DNA from: JABFRG01 sp038210445
GTDB taxonomy: Bacteria; Myxococcota_A; Polyangia; Polyangiales; Polyangiaceae
Assembly: GCA_038210445.1 (NCBI GenBank)
Contig: JBBQWQ010000014.1
Span: 1 to 64,000, forward strand
Direction of reading: 5' to 3'
DNA length: 64,000 nt
A program made the translations under genes and the position numbers. Positions 42,077 to 50,458 of this stretch are shown here, piece after piece. A model generated the notes under the pieces. The model saw nothing but the letters and a program-made list of their open reading frames with translations, was not told where the DNA came from and made no database searches. Each line of letters begins with the position of its first letter. Positions within the stretch are counted from its first letter, which is position 1.

Positions 42077-43522
42077 TCAGGCGCTGAACACCACGCGGCC
42101 GACCTTGCGCTCTTCTTCGGGCGCGGCTTCGCGCTCTTCTTCGAGCGCCGCGGCCTCGGTCTCGAGATCGGCGAAGCGGTAGCGCACTTCACCGGTGGCT
42201 TCGGCCGCGTTCATGTCGACGTCGCCGCCCAAGTCGACCACCCGCCGGGTGATCTCCTGGCTCGATGCGGCCTCGCCGGTGGCGCGCTGGTAGGCGGCTT
42301 CGAGCGCCTGGTTGGTGACCGGCCGCTTCATGCGAATGGTGTCGAGGACGGTCTTCAGGATGGCGCGCCGCCCATTCTCTTCGCGCGCCGCCTTGGCTTT
42401 GCTCGAGGCGAGGAGGGCCCGGCCCAGTGGCAGCAGGAAGAGTGCCGCCGAGAACACGAAGGGAATGAGCCCCAGCACCAACGGAAGGCCGCTGTCGACG
42501 AAGATGGGCGGGTGCCCGCGCCGGGCCGTGAAGAGCGCCCACACGTTCTCCAGCGAGAACCCGTGCACCATGGCGTAGCTGCTGGCGCCCAGGTTGAACA
42601 AGTTCAAAAAGCCGATGAGCAGATCGTCGCCCGGCCCGTTGCCGGTGAGCGCTGGCGCTTCGATGGGTGCATCCCACACCGATGGCGCCGGCGGCTCGGT
42701 GGTGTGCTCGGTGCTCCGACGAATCGCTTGAAAGACGTAGTAGATGCCGCCCTCCTCCGACACCTCCACGCTGCCTTCGTAGTCGAGCATGAGGCGCGCC
42801 ATGAGCGGGTCGGCCGCGTCGCGGTCGAGGCCGGAGACGCGCATGACGTCGGCCAGGCCGATGCGGCCCTTCTGTGCGCGAATCTCCTGCACGATGCGCT
42901 TTTGCCGCTCGAGCGGCCCGATGACGCGCGCCGGCGGCCCGAACAGAAAGCGATTCACCTTCTCGTAGAAGGGCACCGCCTCGGCTTCTTGCTGCTGCTG
43001 TCGCCCGACCGGCGCCGCCGCGTAGTACGCGTCGTCGTGGAACGACGAGAACGGCCGGAAGAACGTCCAGAACATTGCGTCGGCCACCAGCCGAAAGAGC
43101 AGCCCCACCGCGCCGATGCCGCCGCGGTTGTTGTCGTTGGAGCGCGAGAGGGTCGACGCGATGACGATGGCCAAAAACAGGAGGGCGTAGCCCACCAGCA
43201 CGATGGCGACCCAGGCCCGCACGATGAAGCGGCCCACGCCCAGCGCGCCCTTGAGTACCGCCCGCCCCAACTTTTCGAACCACTCGCGGGTCTCCCACGG
43301 CTTTTCAAAGCCGGTGGGAAAGTAGTGGAGCAAGTCGCCCTTCTCGCTCACCCGCAAGCGCCCGCGATACTCGGTGGAGAGAAACGCCAGGCCGGTCTCC
43401 ACGTCGCGCAGCGCCAAGCCGCTCGCAGCGGCGGCGTCGGCTACGGTGAACGCTTTCGTGGGCGCCGCGATCGCGCCACGGAGAACCTCCGCGGCGGACT
43501 TGGGGTCCATGAAGGTAGGCAT
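42077..43522 (-). CDS. conserved membrane protein, function unknown
   Basis: 481 aa from ATG 43522. Two widely spaced hydrophobic segments, WVAIVLVGYALLFLAIVIAS near residue 105 and PLVLGLIPFVFSAALFLLPLG near 360, between soluble parts. The N-terminal region (AAEVLRGAIAAPTKAFTVADAAAASGLALRDVETGL) and middle region (RIVQEIRAQKGRIGLADVMRVSGL) each look like a helix-turn-helix unit, a layout seen in cyanobacterial and myxobacterial hypothetical proteins. No catalytic motif. Faces the kinase gene convergently (41 bp apart). Confidence 0.65.
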   Translation of the reverse strand: MPTFMDPKSAAEVLRGAIAAPTKAFTVADAAAASGLALRDVETGLAFLSTEYRGRLRVSEKGDLLHYFPTGFEKPWETREWFEKLGRAVLKGALGVGRFIVRAWVAIVLVGYALLFLAIVIASTLSRSNDNNRGGIGAVGLLFRLVADAMFWTFFRPFSSFHDDAYYAAAPVGRQQQQEAEAVPFYEKVNRFLFGPPARVIGPLERQKRIVQEIRAQKGRIGLADVMRVSGLDRDAADPLMARLMLDYEGSVEVSEEGGIYYVFQAIRRSTEHTTEPPAPSVWDAPIEAPALTGNGPGDDLLIGFLNLFNLGASSYAMVHGFSLENVWALFTARRGHPPIFVDSGLPLVLGLIPFVFSAALFLLPLGRALLASSKAKAAREENGRRAILKTVLDTIRMKRPVTNQALEAAYQRATGEAASSQEITRRVVDLGGDVDMNAAEATGEVRYRFADLETEAAALEEEREAAPEEERKVGRVVFSA

Positions 43523-43614
43523 GGCTCGCAACATAAGGCTCCGGGCTCCCGGACGCCATGGTCGTGGCCCTCACCGGGACCCCTATTTTCGAGGCAAAAA
43601 CGCCGAATGAGACG

Positions 43615-44457
43615 CTACTGCAGCGTCAGGAGCGCATTGTCGTAGCGAATCTCCCAGCGGCTCTTGGGGTTGTTCAGGTTTCCGATGCCCAGATACCCCT
43701 CGACGTTGCCCACCACCCAGGCCGACGCAAGCGTGGTGGAAACCACCTGCGCGCCGTCGACCGTGAGCTGGGTGGTGCGCCCTTTCATGTCCACCGTCAA
43801 GGAGACCGCGTGCCAGGTGCCGGCGGTGAAGGCCACGGTCGAGGCGGTGGTGCGGAACACGTCGGCGCCACCCTCGCCGGCATTCTCCAGCACCTCCGTC
43901 AGGCCCCAGCGCGGCGGCGCCGCACCGGTGAGCACCACGCGCACCTTGGCGGGAATCGCCGGCTGGCGAAAGGTGGCGACGCGCAGGGTGTCGAGGCTCG
44001 TGGTGTCGATGCGCACGTCGAAGGCCCAGACGGCGCGATCGGTGGTCTTCGTGACGTCCTTTTCGAAGTAGCTCTCGACGCCGCCGTTGCGCGGCGCCAC
44101 GGTCACCAAAAAGCTCGCCGGCGGCGAGCGCGTCTGGGTGGTGTCTTTCGACTGCGCCGATGCATCATCGACGGTGCGGGCGGACCAGGTGGCGCCCAGG
44201 TCGCCCTGGTCGAAGTCGTCGCAGAACGCCGCGTCACTCACAGCGCAGAAGGGGATGCGCGGCACGTCGGCCCCGGCGTCCTTGCCGCCCGCGTCGCTTT
44301 CCGGCGATGGTCCTCCGGCTTCGGCTTCGGCGTCGCGGGTCGGCGCGGCACCGCCGGTGAACGAGGCGAGGTCGACCAGTGCCGTGCAAGCCGCGCAGGT
44401 AGACGCTGCGGCCACGATGGCCACAGCCCTGCGCCCACCGAATCGGTGCCAGACCAT
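43615..44457 (-). CDS. lipoprotein with LamG/concanavalin-like domain
   Basis: 280 aa. Signal peptide and lipobox STCAAC (Cys21 or Cys24), Asp/Ala/Gly-rich linker, then a beta-rich domain beginning FCDDFDQGDLGATWSARTVDDASAQSK and containing AVWAFDVRIDTTSL, TFTAGTWHAVSLTVDMKGRTTQLTVDGAQV and GYLGIGNLNNP, the strand-turn-strand pattern of LamG/laminin-G-like folds. Likely binds surface polysaccharide or protein. Convergent with no neighbour; starts 61 bp from the methyltransferase stop. Confidence 0.75.
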   Translation of the reverse strand: MVWHRFGGRRAVAIVAAASTCAACTALVDLASFTGGAAPTRDAEAEAGGPSPESDAGGKDAGADVPRIPFCAVSDAAFCDDFDQGDLGATWSARTVDDASAQSKDTTQTRSPPASFLVTVAPRNGGVESYFEKDVTKTTDRAVWAFDVRIDTTSLDTLRVATFRQPAIPAKVRVVLTGAAPPRWGLTEVLENAGEGGADVFRTTASTVAFTAGTWHAVSLTVDMKGRTTQLTVDGAQVVSTTLASAWVVGNVEGYLGIGNLNNPKSRWEIRYDNALLTLQ

Positions 44458-44518
44458 GAACCTTCAGCATACGGCGACGGTCTCGCTGGGGCAACGAGGC
44501 GCCGCGTAGGGAAAGAAC

Positions 44519-45301
44519 CTACGCGGGCGGCGAGATTCGTCGCGCCAGCACCTCGTACACCGCGTCCTGACCGTGGGCCTCGCTGAACTGGTAAAACGAC
44601 GAGGGCGCCGGCGATCCTGGCTCGTGCAGCGAGCCCTCGGGCCCGGAGCGTACGTCTTCGAAGTCCGCAGCGAGCCAGGAGCGCATGATCGCCGGCGGAA
44701 TGGCCAGGTGGGCGCCCGGGTGGTGCACCCCGCGGCCCAGGTAGTCGAGGGTGTTGGCCAGCGCCCGGATGGCCACGTCGCGCGGCACGTAGCCGCCAGC
44801 GGTGCCTTCTTCGTCGAGCAGCATGTGAAGGAACCAGCCGAGCCCGTTCAGTGTAAAATACATACGACCCCCGGGCTTGAGCACCCGCCGCATCTCGCCC
44901 AGCGAGCGCCGGGCGTCGGTGGCGAACAGGGCGCCGTAGCAGAACACCGCGTCGAAGGAGGCATCGGGGTAGGGCAGGCTCTCCACCGTGCCCTGTTGCA
45001 CCCGCACCCGCTCGCCCAGGTCGAGCGCGGTGATCATCTGCTGGGCGGCGGCGATGTGCCGGGGATCGTAGCCCACGCCCTCCACGAAGGTGTTTCGCTG
45101 GGCCAGCGCGAAGAGCCAAGTGCCCATGCCGAAGCCGCACTCGAGCACGTTGGCCATGCCCTGAAAGCCGATGGCGTCGAGCCGCGCGCCGTACATGCCG
45201 ATGCCCCCGCCCCACACCTTGAGGAAGAACTCTCGCTCTGCTCCCTCGTAGCCCGAGGCCAGCTTGTGGATGAGGTCCTCCGGCACTTCGAAGTGGTTCA
45301 T
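44519..45301 (-). CDS. class I SAM-dependent methyltransferase
   Basis: 260 aa. Motif I is VLECGFGMGTWLFALAQ near residue 52, followed by GVGYDPRHIAAAQQMI (ribose-binding acidic loop), VRVQQGTVESLPYPDASFDAVFCYGALF (motifs II/III), and LGEMRRVLKPGGRMYFTLNGLG. This is the UbiE/Coq5-like small-molecule class. Start ATG 45301 lies 98 bp from the YceI gene stop. Substrate not evident. Confidence 0.8.
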   Translation of the reverse strand: MNHFEVPEDLIHKLASGYEGAEREFFLKVWGGGIGMYGARLDAIGFQGMANVLECGFGMGTWLFALAQRNTFVEGVGYDPRHIAAAQQMITALDLGERVRVQQGTVESLPYPDASFDAVFCYGALFATDARRSLGEMRRVLKPGGRMYFTLNGLGWFLHMLLDEEGTAGGYVPRDVAIRALANTLDYLGRGVHHPGAHLAIPPAIMRSWLAADFEDVRSGPEGSLHEPGSPAPSSFYQFSEAHGQDAVYEVLARRISPPA

Positions 45302-45399
45302 GGTCCTCTATGTCTATCAATCGCCGGCAATGCTCGGCCCACAAAAAGGCGCGCGCCGCAACGGGCGAACCCGCGCGGCGCCGGAGCCCGGGAGCGGCG

Positions 45400-46194
45400 T
45401 TACTTCTTGGGAGCAGCCGAGGCCGACGGCGCTGCCGAAGCAGATGCGGCCGCATTCGCGTCCTTCTTCTTGGTGAGCTCGATGTCGATGTCGAGCTTGA
45501 CCTCTTCGGAGACCATGACGCCGCCGGCTTCGAGCGCGGCGTTCCACTTGAGGCCGAAGTCGGTGCGGTTCAGCTTGCCGGCGGCGTGGGTGCCGCGGCG
45601 AAGGCCGCCCCAGGGATCCTTCACTTCGGGCGAGAGCGCGTCGAGCGTGAGGGTGACCGGCTTGGTCACGTCTTTGATGGTGAGGTCGCCGGTGACCTTG
45701 TAGCCGTCGCCTGCGCGCTCGACGGTCTTCGACTTGAAGGTCATCTTGGGAAACTTCTTCACGTCGAAGAACTCGGGGCTCTTCAGGTGCGTGTCGCGCT
45801 TGGCATCGGCGGTGTCGATGCTGTCGGTCTCGATATCGAGGTTCACCACGGTCTTGGTGAGGTCGGTCTCGTCGATGTGCACCATGCCGGTGAACTTCTT
45901 GAACGCGCCGTGGGCGGTCGACACCATGGCGTGCTTCACGCTGAAGCCAATCTTGCTGTGGGCGGTGTCGAAGTCGTAGTCGGCGGGCGGCAGGGCCGGG
46001 GCGGCCGGGGCGGTGGCGGCTGCGCTCGCCATGGTGGCGGCCGAGGCCATGGTGGCGGTGGTGGTAGCCGGCGGAACCGCCATGGTGGTGGCCGAGGGCG
46101 CGGTGCTGCCGGTCTTCTGCTCGTCACAACCCGCTTGGAGCAGGCCGGCGGTCAGCATCGTCACAAGCAGGGGGCTCAATCGAAAGGCGTTCAT
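45400..46194 (-). CDS. YceI-family lipoprotein
   Basis: 264 aa from ATG 46194. A lipobox (LLQAGC, Cys21) and a low-complexity Ala/Met/Thr/Pro linker to about residue 70. The YceI lipocalin-like fold then follows: YDFDTAHSKIGFSVKHAMVSTAHGAFKKFTGMV, IDTADAKRDTHLKSPEFFDVKKFPKMTFKSK, VTGDLTIKDVTKPVTL, and TDFGLKWN. YceI proteins bind isoprenoid-type lipids in the periplasm. The divergent HxlR regulator gene is 119 bp away, with a dyad between them. Confidence 0.85.
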   Translation of the reverse strand: MNAFRLSPLLVTMLTAGLLQAGCDEQKTGSTAPSATTMAVPPATTTATMASAATMASAAATAPAAPALPPADYDFDTAHSKIGFSVKHAMVSTAHGAFKKFTGMVHIDETDLTKTVVNLDIETDSIDTADAKRDTHLKSPEFFDVKKFPKMTFKSKTVERAGDGYKVTGDLTIKDVTKPVTLTLDALSPEVKDPWGGLRRGTHAAGKLNRTDFGLKWNAALEAGGVMVSEEVKLDIDIELTKKKDANAAASASAAPSASAAPKK

Positions 46195-46267
46195 CGAATA
46201 TCTCCTTGGAGGGTCGTAACCCTCCGGCGCGGGGCATCTGAGCAAATCCTTCCTTAAAGTCAAGTTA

Positions 46268-46283
46268 CTTCCGGAAGGGAAGT
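46268..46283. promoter_or_regulatory. candidate HxlR operator
   Basis: CTTCCGGAAG at 46268-46277 is a perfect 10-bp palindrome; a wider ACTTCC...GGAAGT repeat spans 46267-46283. It lies between the divergent YceI (start 46194) and HxlR (start 46314) genes, where a regulator of this type would be expected to bind. Confidence 0.5.
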
Positions 46284-46313
46284 GCCAGCCGTGGTAGCCT
46301 TCGATGCACCCTG

Positions 46314-46715
46314 ATGTCGCGCGGTTTCCAGAAGCTTTGCCCCAAGTTCCAGCTCGCCATGGCCATCCTGGCCAAGCCCTGGAACGGGCTCATCATGGCC
46401 GCGCTCGAAGGGCCGCCGATGCGCTTCGGGCAGCTCGCGCAAAAGCTGGCGCCCATTGGCGACCGCATGCTCGCGGCCCGCCTCAAGCTGCTGGCCGAAC
46501 AAGGCATCGTCACCCGCAAGGTCATCCCGGGGCCGCCTGTTCGTGTAGAATACACGCTAACCGAGGCCGGCCACGGCTTTCGCGCGGTGCAGGCTGCCAT
46601 CGGCGTGTGGGGCGAGACGCTCGACGTCGGCCCTCGCGCTGCGCCCAAGAAGACCGCAGAAAAGCGGGCCATCGCCAAGACCGCGGTGGCCACCCGCGCC
46701 AAGACCATTCGCTGA
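46314..46715 (+). CDS. HxlR-family transcriptional regulator
   Basis: 133 aa. Winged-helix core: CPKFQLAMAILAKPWNGLIMAAL, FGQLAQKLAPIGDRMLAARLKLLAEQGIVTRKVIPGPPVRVEYTLTEAG, the standard HxlR recognition helix and wing. The Lys/Ala-rich tail (KKTAEKRAIAKTAVATRAKTIR) is unusual and basic. It likely represses or senses a signal for the divergent YceI-family lipoprotein gene. The common N-terminal cysteine of redox-sensing HxlR proteins is present only as Cys9. Confidence 0.85.
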   Translation: MSRGFQKLCPKFQLAMAILAKPWNGLIMAALEGPPMRFGQLAQKLAPIGDRMLAARLKLLAEQGIVTRKVIPGPPVRVEYTLTEAGHGFRAVQAAIGVWGETLDVGPRAAPKKTAEKRAIAKTAVATRAKTIR

Positions 46716-46740
46716 GCTCGCGTCCGGCCCAGCACTCGGG

Positions 46741-48132
46741 TTATTCGGCGAGCTCCTTGTTCCACTTGGCGGCCACCGCGCAGGTGCCGGCCGAGGCCCA
46801 CACCTTTTGCCCAACCTTGGTGGGCCCAGCGGTGATGACCAGGGTGTCGCCCTTCCGCGCGAGGGTGAGCGGACCGAGCTCCGGCCGCTCGAAGCACACG
46901 AAGCCTTCGCTCGACTGCTTGGCCTTGCCCAGCATGTCCTCGAAGCCCTTCTTGACGATGTCGAAGCTCCGGGCGCCGTGCTTTCCGTTGCTCGGGTCGA
47001 ACTGCAGCCGGGTGGCCAGCGCCACTTCGTCTCCCTTCTGGAAGAACGTGATGCGATCGCCGCCCCAATCTTTCGCGGCCTCGCGCCCGCGGGCTGGGCC
47101 CTTGGCCTTGGTCACTTCGTCGAAGAGCAGCGCGAAGCCCAGCTCGCCGCTGGTGTCCTCGTCCTTCTTCTCGAAGCCCGGGCCAAGGGCTGCGGCGGTG
47201 AGCGCGCGCACCGCGATGGGCGCCTCGTGGGCGCGGTACTTCTCCATGTGGAGAATCTGCTCGCTGCTGGTGGGCGGCGTCTTCCACACCTCGTTCACTG
47301 CCTCCCAGCCGCCCTTGCGACGGAGCGCGTTCACGAACCGCAGGCCGGTGGCATAGGGCGCCACCAGCGAGCGCTGCATGATAGAGGGCGTGGTCTTGGG
47401 GCCCGCCGCCGAGGCCGCGCCGAGAATCAGCTTCTCGGTTTGGTCGTCGGGAATGTCGAGCACCGACATGCCGCTCTTGGCGAGGATGGGATCGAGCATG
47501 GAGCTGGTGGCGTCGCCCTCGGCCAGCGCGCTGCGCGCGAAGGAGAGATCGCTCTCGCCGGGCCGGTACTTGGACTGCGCTTTTAGGTCCCAGTGCTGGT
47601 CTTGCAGGGCGTGCACCAGCTCGTGGAAGAGCGTGGCGTCGGCCATGTCGCCGTCGAGATCGGCGGCCATGTACATGGTGCCGTCTTCCGGCTCGTAGAA
47701 GCCCGCGAGCTGCTCCTCGAGGAGCGCAAACATGGCGGCCTTGTAGTCGAACTCCTGCGGCACCAGCCCGAAGAGCTGCAGAATACGGCCTTCGCGCACG
47801 ATGGCCTCGTCGGGCACTTCCTTGGCCACGTGGGCCTTCACCCGGGCGATCATCTCTTCGCGGGTGAGCACGTGGCCCGGCACCGGGCTCCGCGATTTCA
47901 GCCCGCGCGTGGCTTCGACCTTGGTGAGGGCCAGGGCGATGATGCGGTTCTCGCGGGCGTTGGCGCGCTCTTGCGGCGTGGGCTCGGCGCCGGCCACGTT
48001 GCCGCTGGGCACGCCCATAACCGTGCCGATGGGCGCCATGGCGGGCTTGGCCTTGGGCGCATCGGCAGCGCCGCACGCGGACGCGGCGCCCACCAAAGCC
48101 AACGTCGCCAGAACCATCGAGGTGCGTGCCAT
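46741..48132 (-). CDS. HExxH metallopeptidase-like lipoprotein
   Basis: 463 aa. Signal peptide and lipobox (SAC, Cys20). The zinc motif HELVHALQDQHWDL sits near residue 166 in a helix preceded by MYMAADLDGDMADATLF; a downstream Glu in RSALAEGDATSSM is a likely third ligand (gluzincin class). The rest of the chain is helical with no further known domain. Probably an exported zinc protease. Its ATG overlaps the epimerase stop by one base (TGATG), so it is coupled to rpe. Confidence 0.75.
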   Translation of the reverse strand: MARTSMVLATLALVGAASACGAADAPKAKPAMAPIGTVMGVPSGNVAGAEPTPQERANARENRIIALALTKVEATRGLKSRSPVPGHVLTREEMIARVKAHVAKEVPDEAIVREGRILQLFGLVPQEFDYKAAMFALLEEQLAGFYEPEDGTMYMAADLDGDMADATLFHELVHALQDQHWDLKAQSKYRPGESDLSFARSALAEGDATSSMLDPILAKSGMSVLDIPDDQTEKLILGAASAAGPKTTPSIMQRSLVAPYATGLRFVNALRRKGGWEAVNEVWKTPPTSSEQILHMEKYRAHEAPIAVRALTAAALGPGFEKKDEDTSGELGFALLFDEVTKAKGPARGREAAKDWGGDRITFFQKGDEVALATRLQFDPSNGKHGARSFDIVKKGFEDMLGKAKQSSEGFVCFERPELGPLTLARKGDTLVITAGPTKVGQKVWASAGTCAVAAKWNKELAE

Positions 48133-48797
48133 CAGTTTTTTCCTGCGTTGCGAAGGGCGCGAATGGCGCCCTCGTAGTGGCCTTTTCCGCCCTTGAATAC
48201 CGCATTTCCTGCCACCAGCACGTTGGCCCCGGCGGCCACCGCCAAAGGCGCCGTCTCCACCGTGATGCCGCCGTCGATCTCCAGCTCCACCGGGCGATCG
48301 CCCAGCATCTCGCGGATGCGCTTCACCTTGGGCAGCACCTCTGGCAAGAACGACTGCCCGCCGAAGCCGGGGTTTACGCTCATCACCAGCACCAGGTCGA
48401 CCGCGTCGAGGACGTAGCGCAAGCAGTCTTCGGAGGTGTGCGGATTGAGCACCACGCCGGCCTTCTTTCCCAGCTTGCGAATCTGCTGCAGCACCCGGTG
48501 CAGGTGCGGGCAGGCCTCCGCGTGCACCGAGATGCCGTCGGCGCCCGCCTCGGCAAACGCTTCGACGTAGCGCTCCGGCTCCACGATCATCAGGTGTACG
48601 TCGAGGTAAAGCGAGGTCACCTTGCGCACCGCCGCCACCACCGGTGGGCCGATGGTGATGTTGGGGACGAAGCGCCCATCCATCACGTCGACGTGCACCC
48701 AGTCGGCGGAGGCTGCCTCGAGGGCGGCGATCTCGTTGCCCAGCTCGGCAAAATTCGCCGAGAGAATGGACGGCGCGACGCGAACCTTGGAATCCAT
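48132..48797 (-). CDS. rpe: ribulose-phosphate 3-epimerase
   Basis: 221 aa from ATG 48797, with ATG 48803 (MGMDSKV) as alternative; longer frames add nothing of the family. TIM-barrel signature residues: APSILSANF, VHVDVMDGRFVPN, LYLDVHLMIVEPE, SVHAEACPHLHR, MSVNPGFGGQSF, and VELEIDGGI, giving the metal His and Asp ligands. Interconverts ribulose-5-phosphate and xylulose-5-phosphate in the pentose-phosphate and Calvin pathways. Its stop overlaps the start of the zincin gene. Confidence 0.95.
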   Translation of the reverse strand: MDSKVRVAPSILSANFAELGNEIAALEAASADWVHVDVMDGRFVPNITIGPPVVAAVRKVTSLYLDVHLMIVEPERYVEAFAEAGADGISVHAEACPHLHRVLQQIRKLGKKAGVVLNPHTSEDCLRYVLDAVDLVLVMSVNPGFGGQSFLPEVLPKVKRIREMLGDRPVELEIDGGITVETAPLAVAAGANVLVAGNAVFKGGKGHYEGAIRALRNAGKN

Positions 48798-48907
48798 ACC
48801 CATCGATGCACCCACGTGCGGCAGTGCGTCAAGCGATGCGTCGGTTTTTGTGAAGGCTCTTTGTGATTGCAAGGGCAGCCAAATGGGAAAAAGATTCTGC
48901 GACGCCC

Positions 48908-49384
48908 ATGCACCCGCGCCCGCTCACCAAGGCCGACTTCGACCACGTCGTCGAAGTCATCGATCGCTGGTGGGGTGGCCCCATCAGCAACTTCGCCCAG
49001 CCCATCTTCTTCTACGAGCTCGGCGAGCAGGCGCTGGTGGTCGAGGCCGATGGCCTTCTGGTGGGGTTTCTGCTGGGATTCGTCGCAGAAAAGCCGCTCC
49101 GTACCGGCTACGTGCACCTGGTGGGCATTCACCCCGACTACCGGCGCCGCGGCGTGGGCCGGCTGCTCTACGCCACCTTCACCGAGGCCTGCCGCAAGGA
49201 GGGCTGCACCCGCATGAAGGCCATCACCACGCTGGGCAACGAGGGTTCCATCCGGTTTCACCTGGGCGTCGGCTGGGAGGCCCAAGAGGTGGAGCACTAC
49301 GCCGGCCCCGAGCGAAAGCGCATCGTCTTTACCAAAGACATGACCGACAGCTTGCCGCCGCCGCCCAACACGCCCATCAACTAA
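48908..49384 (+). CDS. GNAT-family N-acetyltransferase
   Basis: 158 aa from ATG 48908; the longer frame begins in the epimerase promoter region. GNAT core: LTKADFDHVVEVID, ADGLLVGFLLGFVAEK, YVHLVGIHPDYRRRGVGRLLYATFTEAC (acetyl-CoA loop RRRGVGR), MKAITTLGNEGSIRFHLGVGW. Acetylates an amino group; substrate unknown. A small lipoprotein gene starts only 2 bp after its stop, so the two are co-transcribed. Confidence 0.85.
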   Translation: MHPRPLTKADFDHVVEVIDRWWGGPISNFAQPIFFYELGEQALVVEADGLLVGFLLGFVAEKPLRTGYVHLVGIHPDYRRRGVGRLLYATFTEACRKEGCTRMKAITTLGNEGSIRFHLGVGWEAQEVEHYAGPERKRIVFTKDMTDSLPPPPNTPIN

Positions 49385-49386
49385 GG

Positions 49387-49824
49387 GTGCCTCGCCTCTT
49401 CGCTCTCGTCGCCTGCCTGCTCGTGGGGTGCGGCAATGCGGCCGCGCCGGTGCCCGAGCTCGATGCCGGCGCCGACGGTTTCGCGTTCGGCCCACCAGCT
49501 TCCGACCTGCCCGCCGATGCGGGGCTCGGCACGCGCGTGCGCTACGGGCTCCGCACCTGCGCCGGCGGACCCGAGAGCTTTTGCCACGCGGCTGCCGCCG
49601 GCAACCTCGTGCTCCCGGGCGACCGCACGAACCTCGTCGACGTCGCCTCCACCGAGCGGCCCGAGCTGTACCGCGTCGCGCCCGGCGACCCCGCCCGCAG
49701 CTACCTTTACCTCAAAGTTCTGGGCGACGGCGGCATCGAAGGCGGCCGCATGCCCCTCGGTGGCCGCGCCGACCCCGCGCTCGCCGCCCTCCTCGCCGAC
49801 TGGATCGAAGCCGGCGCCCCCTAG
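49387..49824 (+). CDS. small lipoprotein with cytochrome-c-like layout
   Basis: 145 aa from GTG 49387, right after the GNAT stop. Lipobox VGC (Cys14); the linker holds Pro/Ala/Asp. Then CAGGPESFCHAAAAGNL and a region YRVAPGDPARSYLYLKVLG with RMPLGG and ALLADWIEAGAP. The closing layout matches the end of planctomycete- and myxobacterial-type cytochrome-c modules (SYLYxK...RMPxGG...L..WI..GA), but the heme motif is not the normal CxxCH, as the cysteines are seven residues apart. A heme function is therefore uncertain. Confidence 0.55.
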   Translation: MPRLFALVACLLVGCGNAAAPVPELDAGADGFAFGPPASDLPADAGLGTRVRYGLRTCAGGPESFCHAAAAGNLVLPGDRTNLVDVASTERPELYRVAPGDPARSYLYLKVLGDGGIEGGRMPLGGRADPALAALLADWIEAGAP

Positions 49825-49858
49825 CCTTCAAACGGGTCGGCGCTCTCGCGGGCGCGCA

Positions 49859-50380
49859 TCAACTGAAGAGCCTACCTGCTGCCCAGCGCAGCGCCCGGAG
49901 TCGCCAGGACCAGCGCGGCGCCTCGTTCTGCCATCGCTCGGGCCCCACGCGCGCCTTGGCCAGGGCATCCTCGATGAGTGCATTGTGCATGGGCCGGAAC
50001 ACCAGCGGCCACCACACGCGCGCAAGGCCGCGGGTGCGCATCGCCAGCACGTGCCGGAGCTCGGCGCTGCCGTCTGGATGCGGCGTGGCCTCCACCCAAT
50101 GGGTGCCGTGAAACCCCGCCGGGCCCGTAAAGCGAAACGTGATGGCGCGCCCGGGATCCCACGCCACGACCTCGTAGCGCACCGGGCCGTGTCCGCCCTG
50201 AGCGCCCACGCGCAGCGGCCCGTCGAAGCGTAGACGCGGCCAGCGTTCGTGCGGCCACAGCGCGTCGGTGCGGCTCGAGAGACCGTCGATGAGCGCCGCC
50301 GCGCGACCCATGCCGCCGGGCAGCCGGCAGGCGTGCACGTTGGCCACCGGAGTCGCGCCCCTGGTATGTTTTGGAGTCAT
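49859..50380 (-). CDS. SRPBCC/polyketide-cyclase-like protein
   Basis: 173 aa from ATG 50380. It has a beta-rich, START-like pattern: VRYEVVAWDPGRAITFRFTGPAGFHGTHWVEATPHPDGSAELRHVLAMRT, then a long C-terminal helix with LVFRPMHNALIEDALAKA. SRPBCC proteins bind hydrophobic ligands. The start codon lies inside the left operator-like dyad and the gene is divergent from a TetR regulator, which probably controls it. Confidence 0.75.
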   Translation of the reverse strand: MTPKHTRGATPVANVHACRLPGGMGRAAALIDGLSSRTDALWPHERWPRLRFDGPLRVGAQGGHGPVRYEVVAWDPGRAITFRFTGPAGFHGTHWVEATPHPDGSAELRHVLAMRTRGLARVWWPLVFRPMHNALIEDALAKARVGPERWQNEAPRWSWRLRALRWAAGRLFS

Positions 50381-50390
50381 GTCTCTAGAA
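50369..50390. promoter_or_regulatory. operator-like dyad 1
   Basis: TTTTGGAG-TCATGT-CTCTAGAA. Same architecture as the dyad at 50428-50453 (TTTTGGAG, six bases, CTCTARAA). It covers the start codon of the SRPBCC gene (CAT at 50378-50380). Confidence 0.55.
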
Positions 50391-50427
50391 TAGGCCACCG
50401 CGCGTCTCGGGCAAGGCTCGGTGGTGT

Positions 50428-50453
50428 GATTTTGGAGAATGTGCTCTAAAATC
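50428..50453. promoter_or_regulatory. operator-like dyad 2
   Basis: GATTTTGGAG-AATGTG-CTCTAAAATC, a 10-bp inverted repeat with one mismatch, ending 5 bp before the TetR start at 50459. The match of sequence and spacing with dyad 1 is the reason for calling both operators of one regulator. Confidence 0.65.
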
Positions 50454-50458
50454 GCGTC

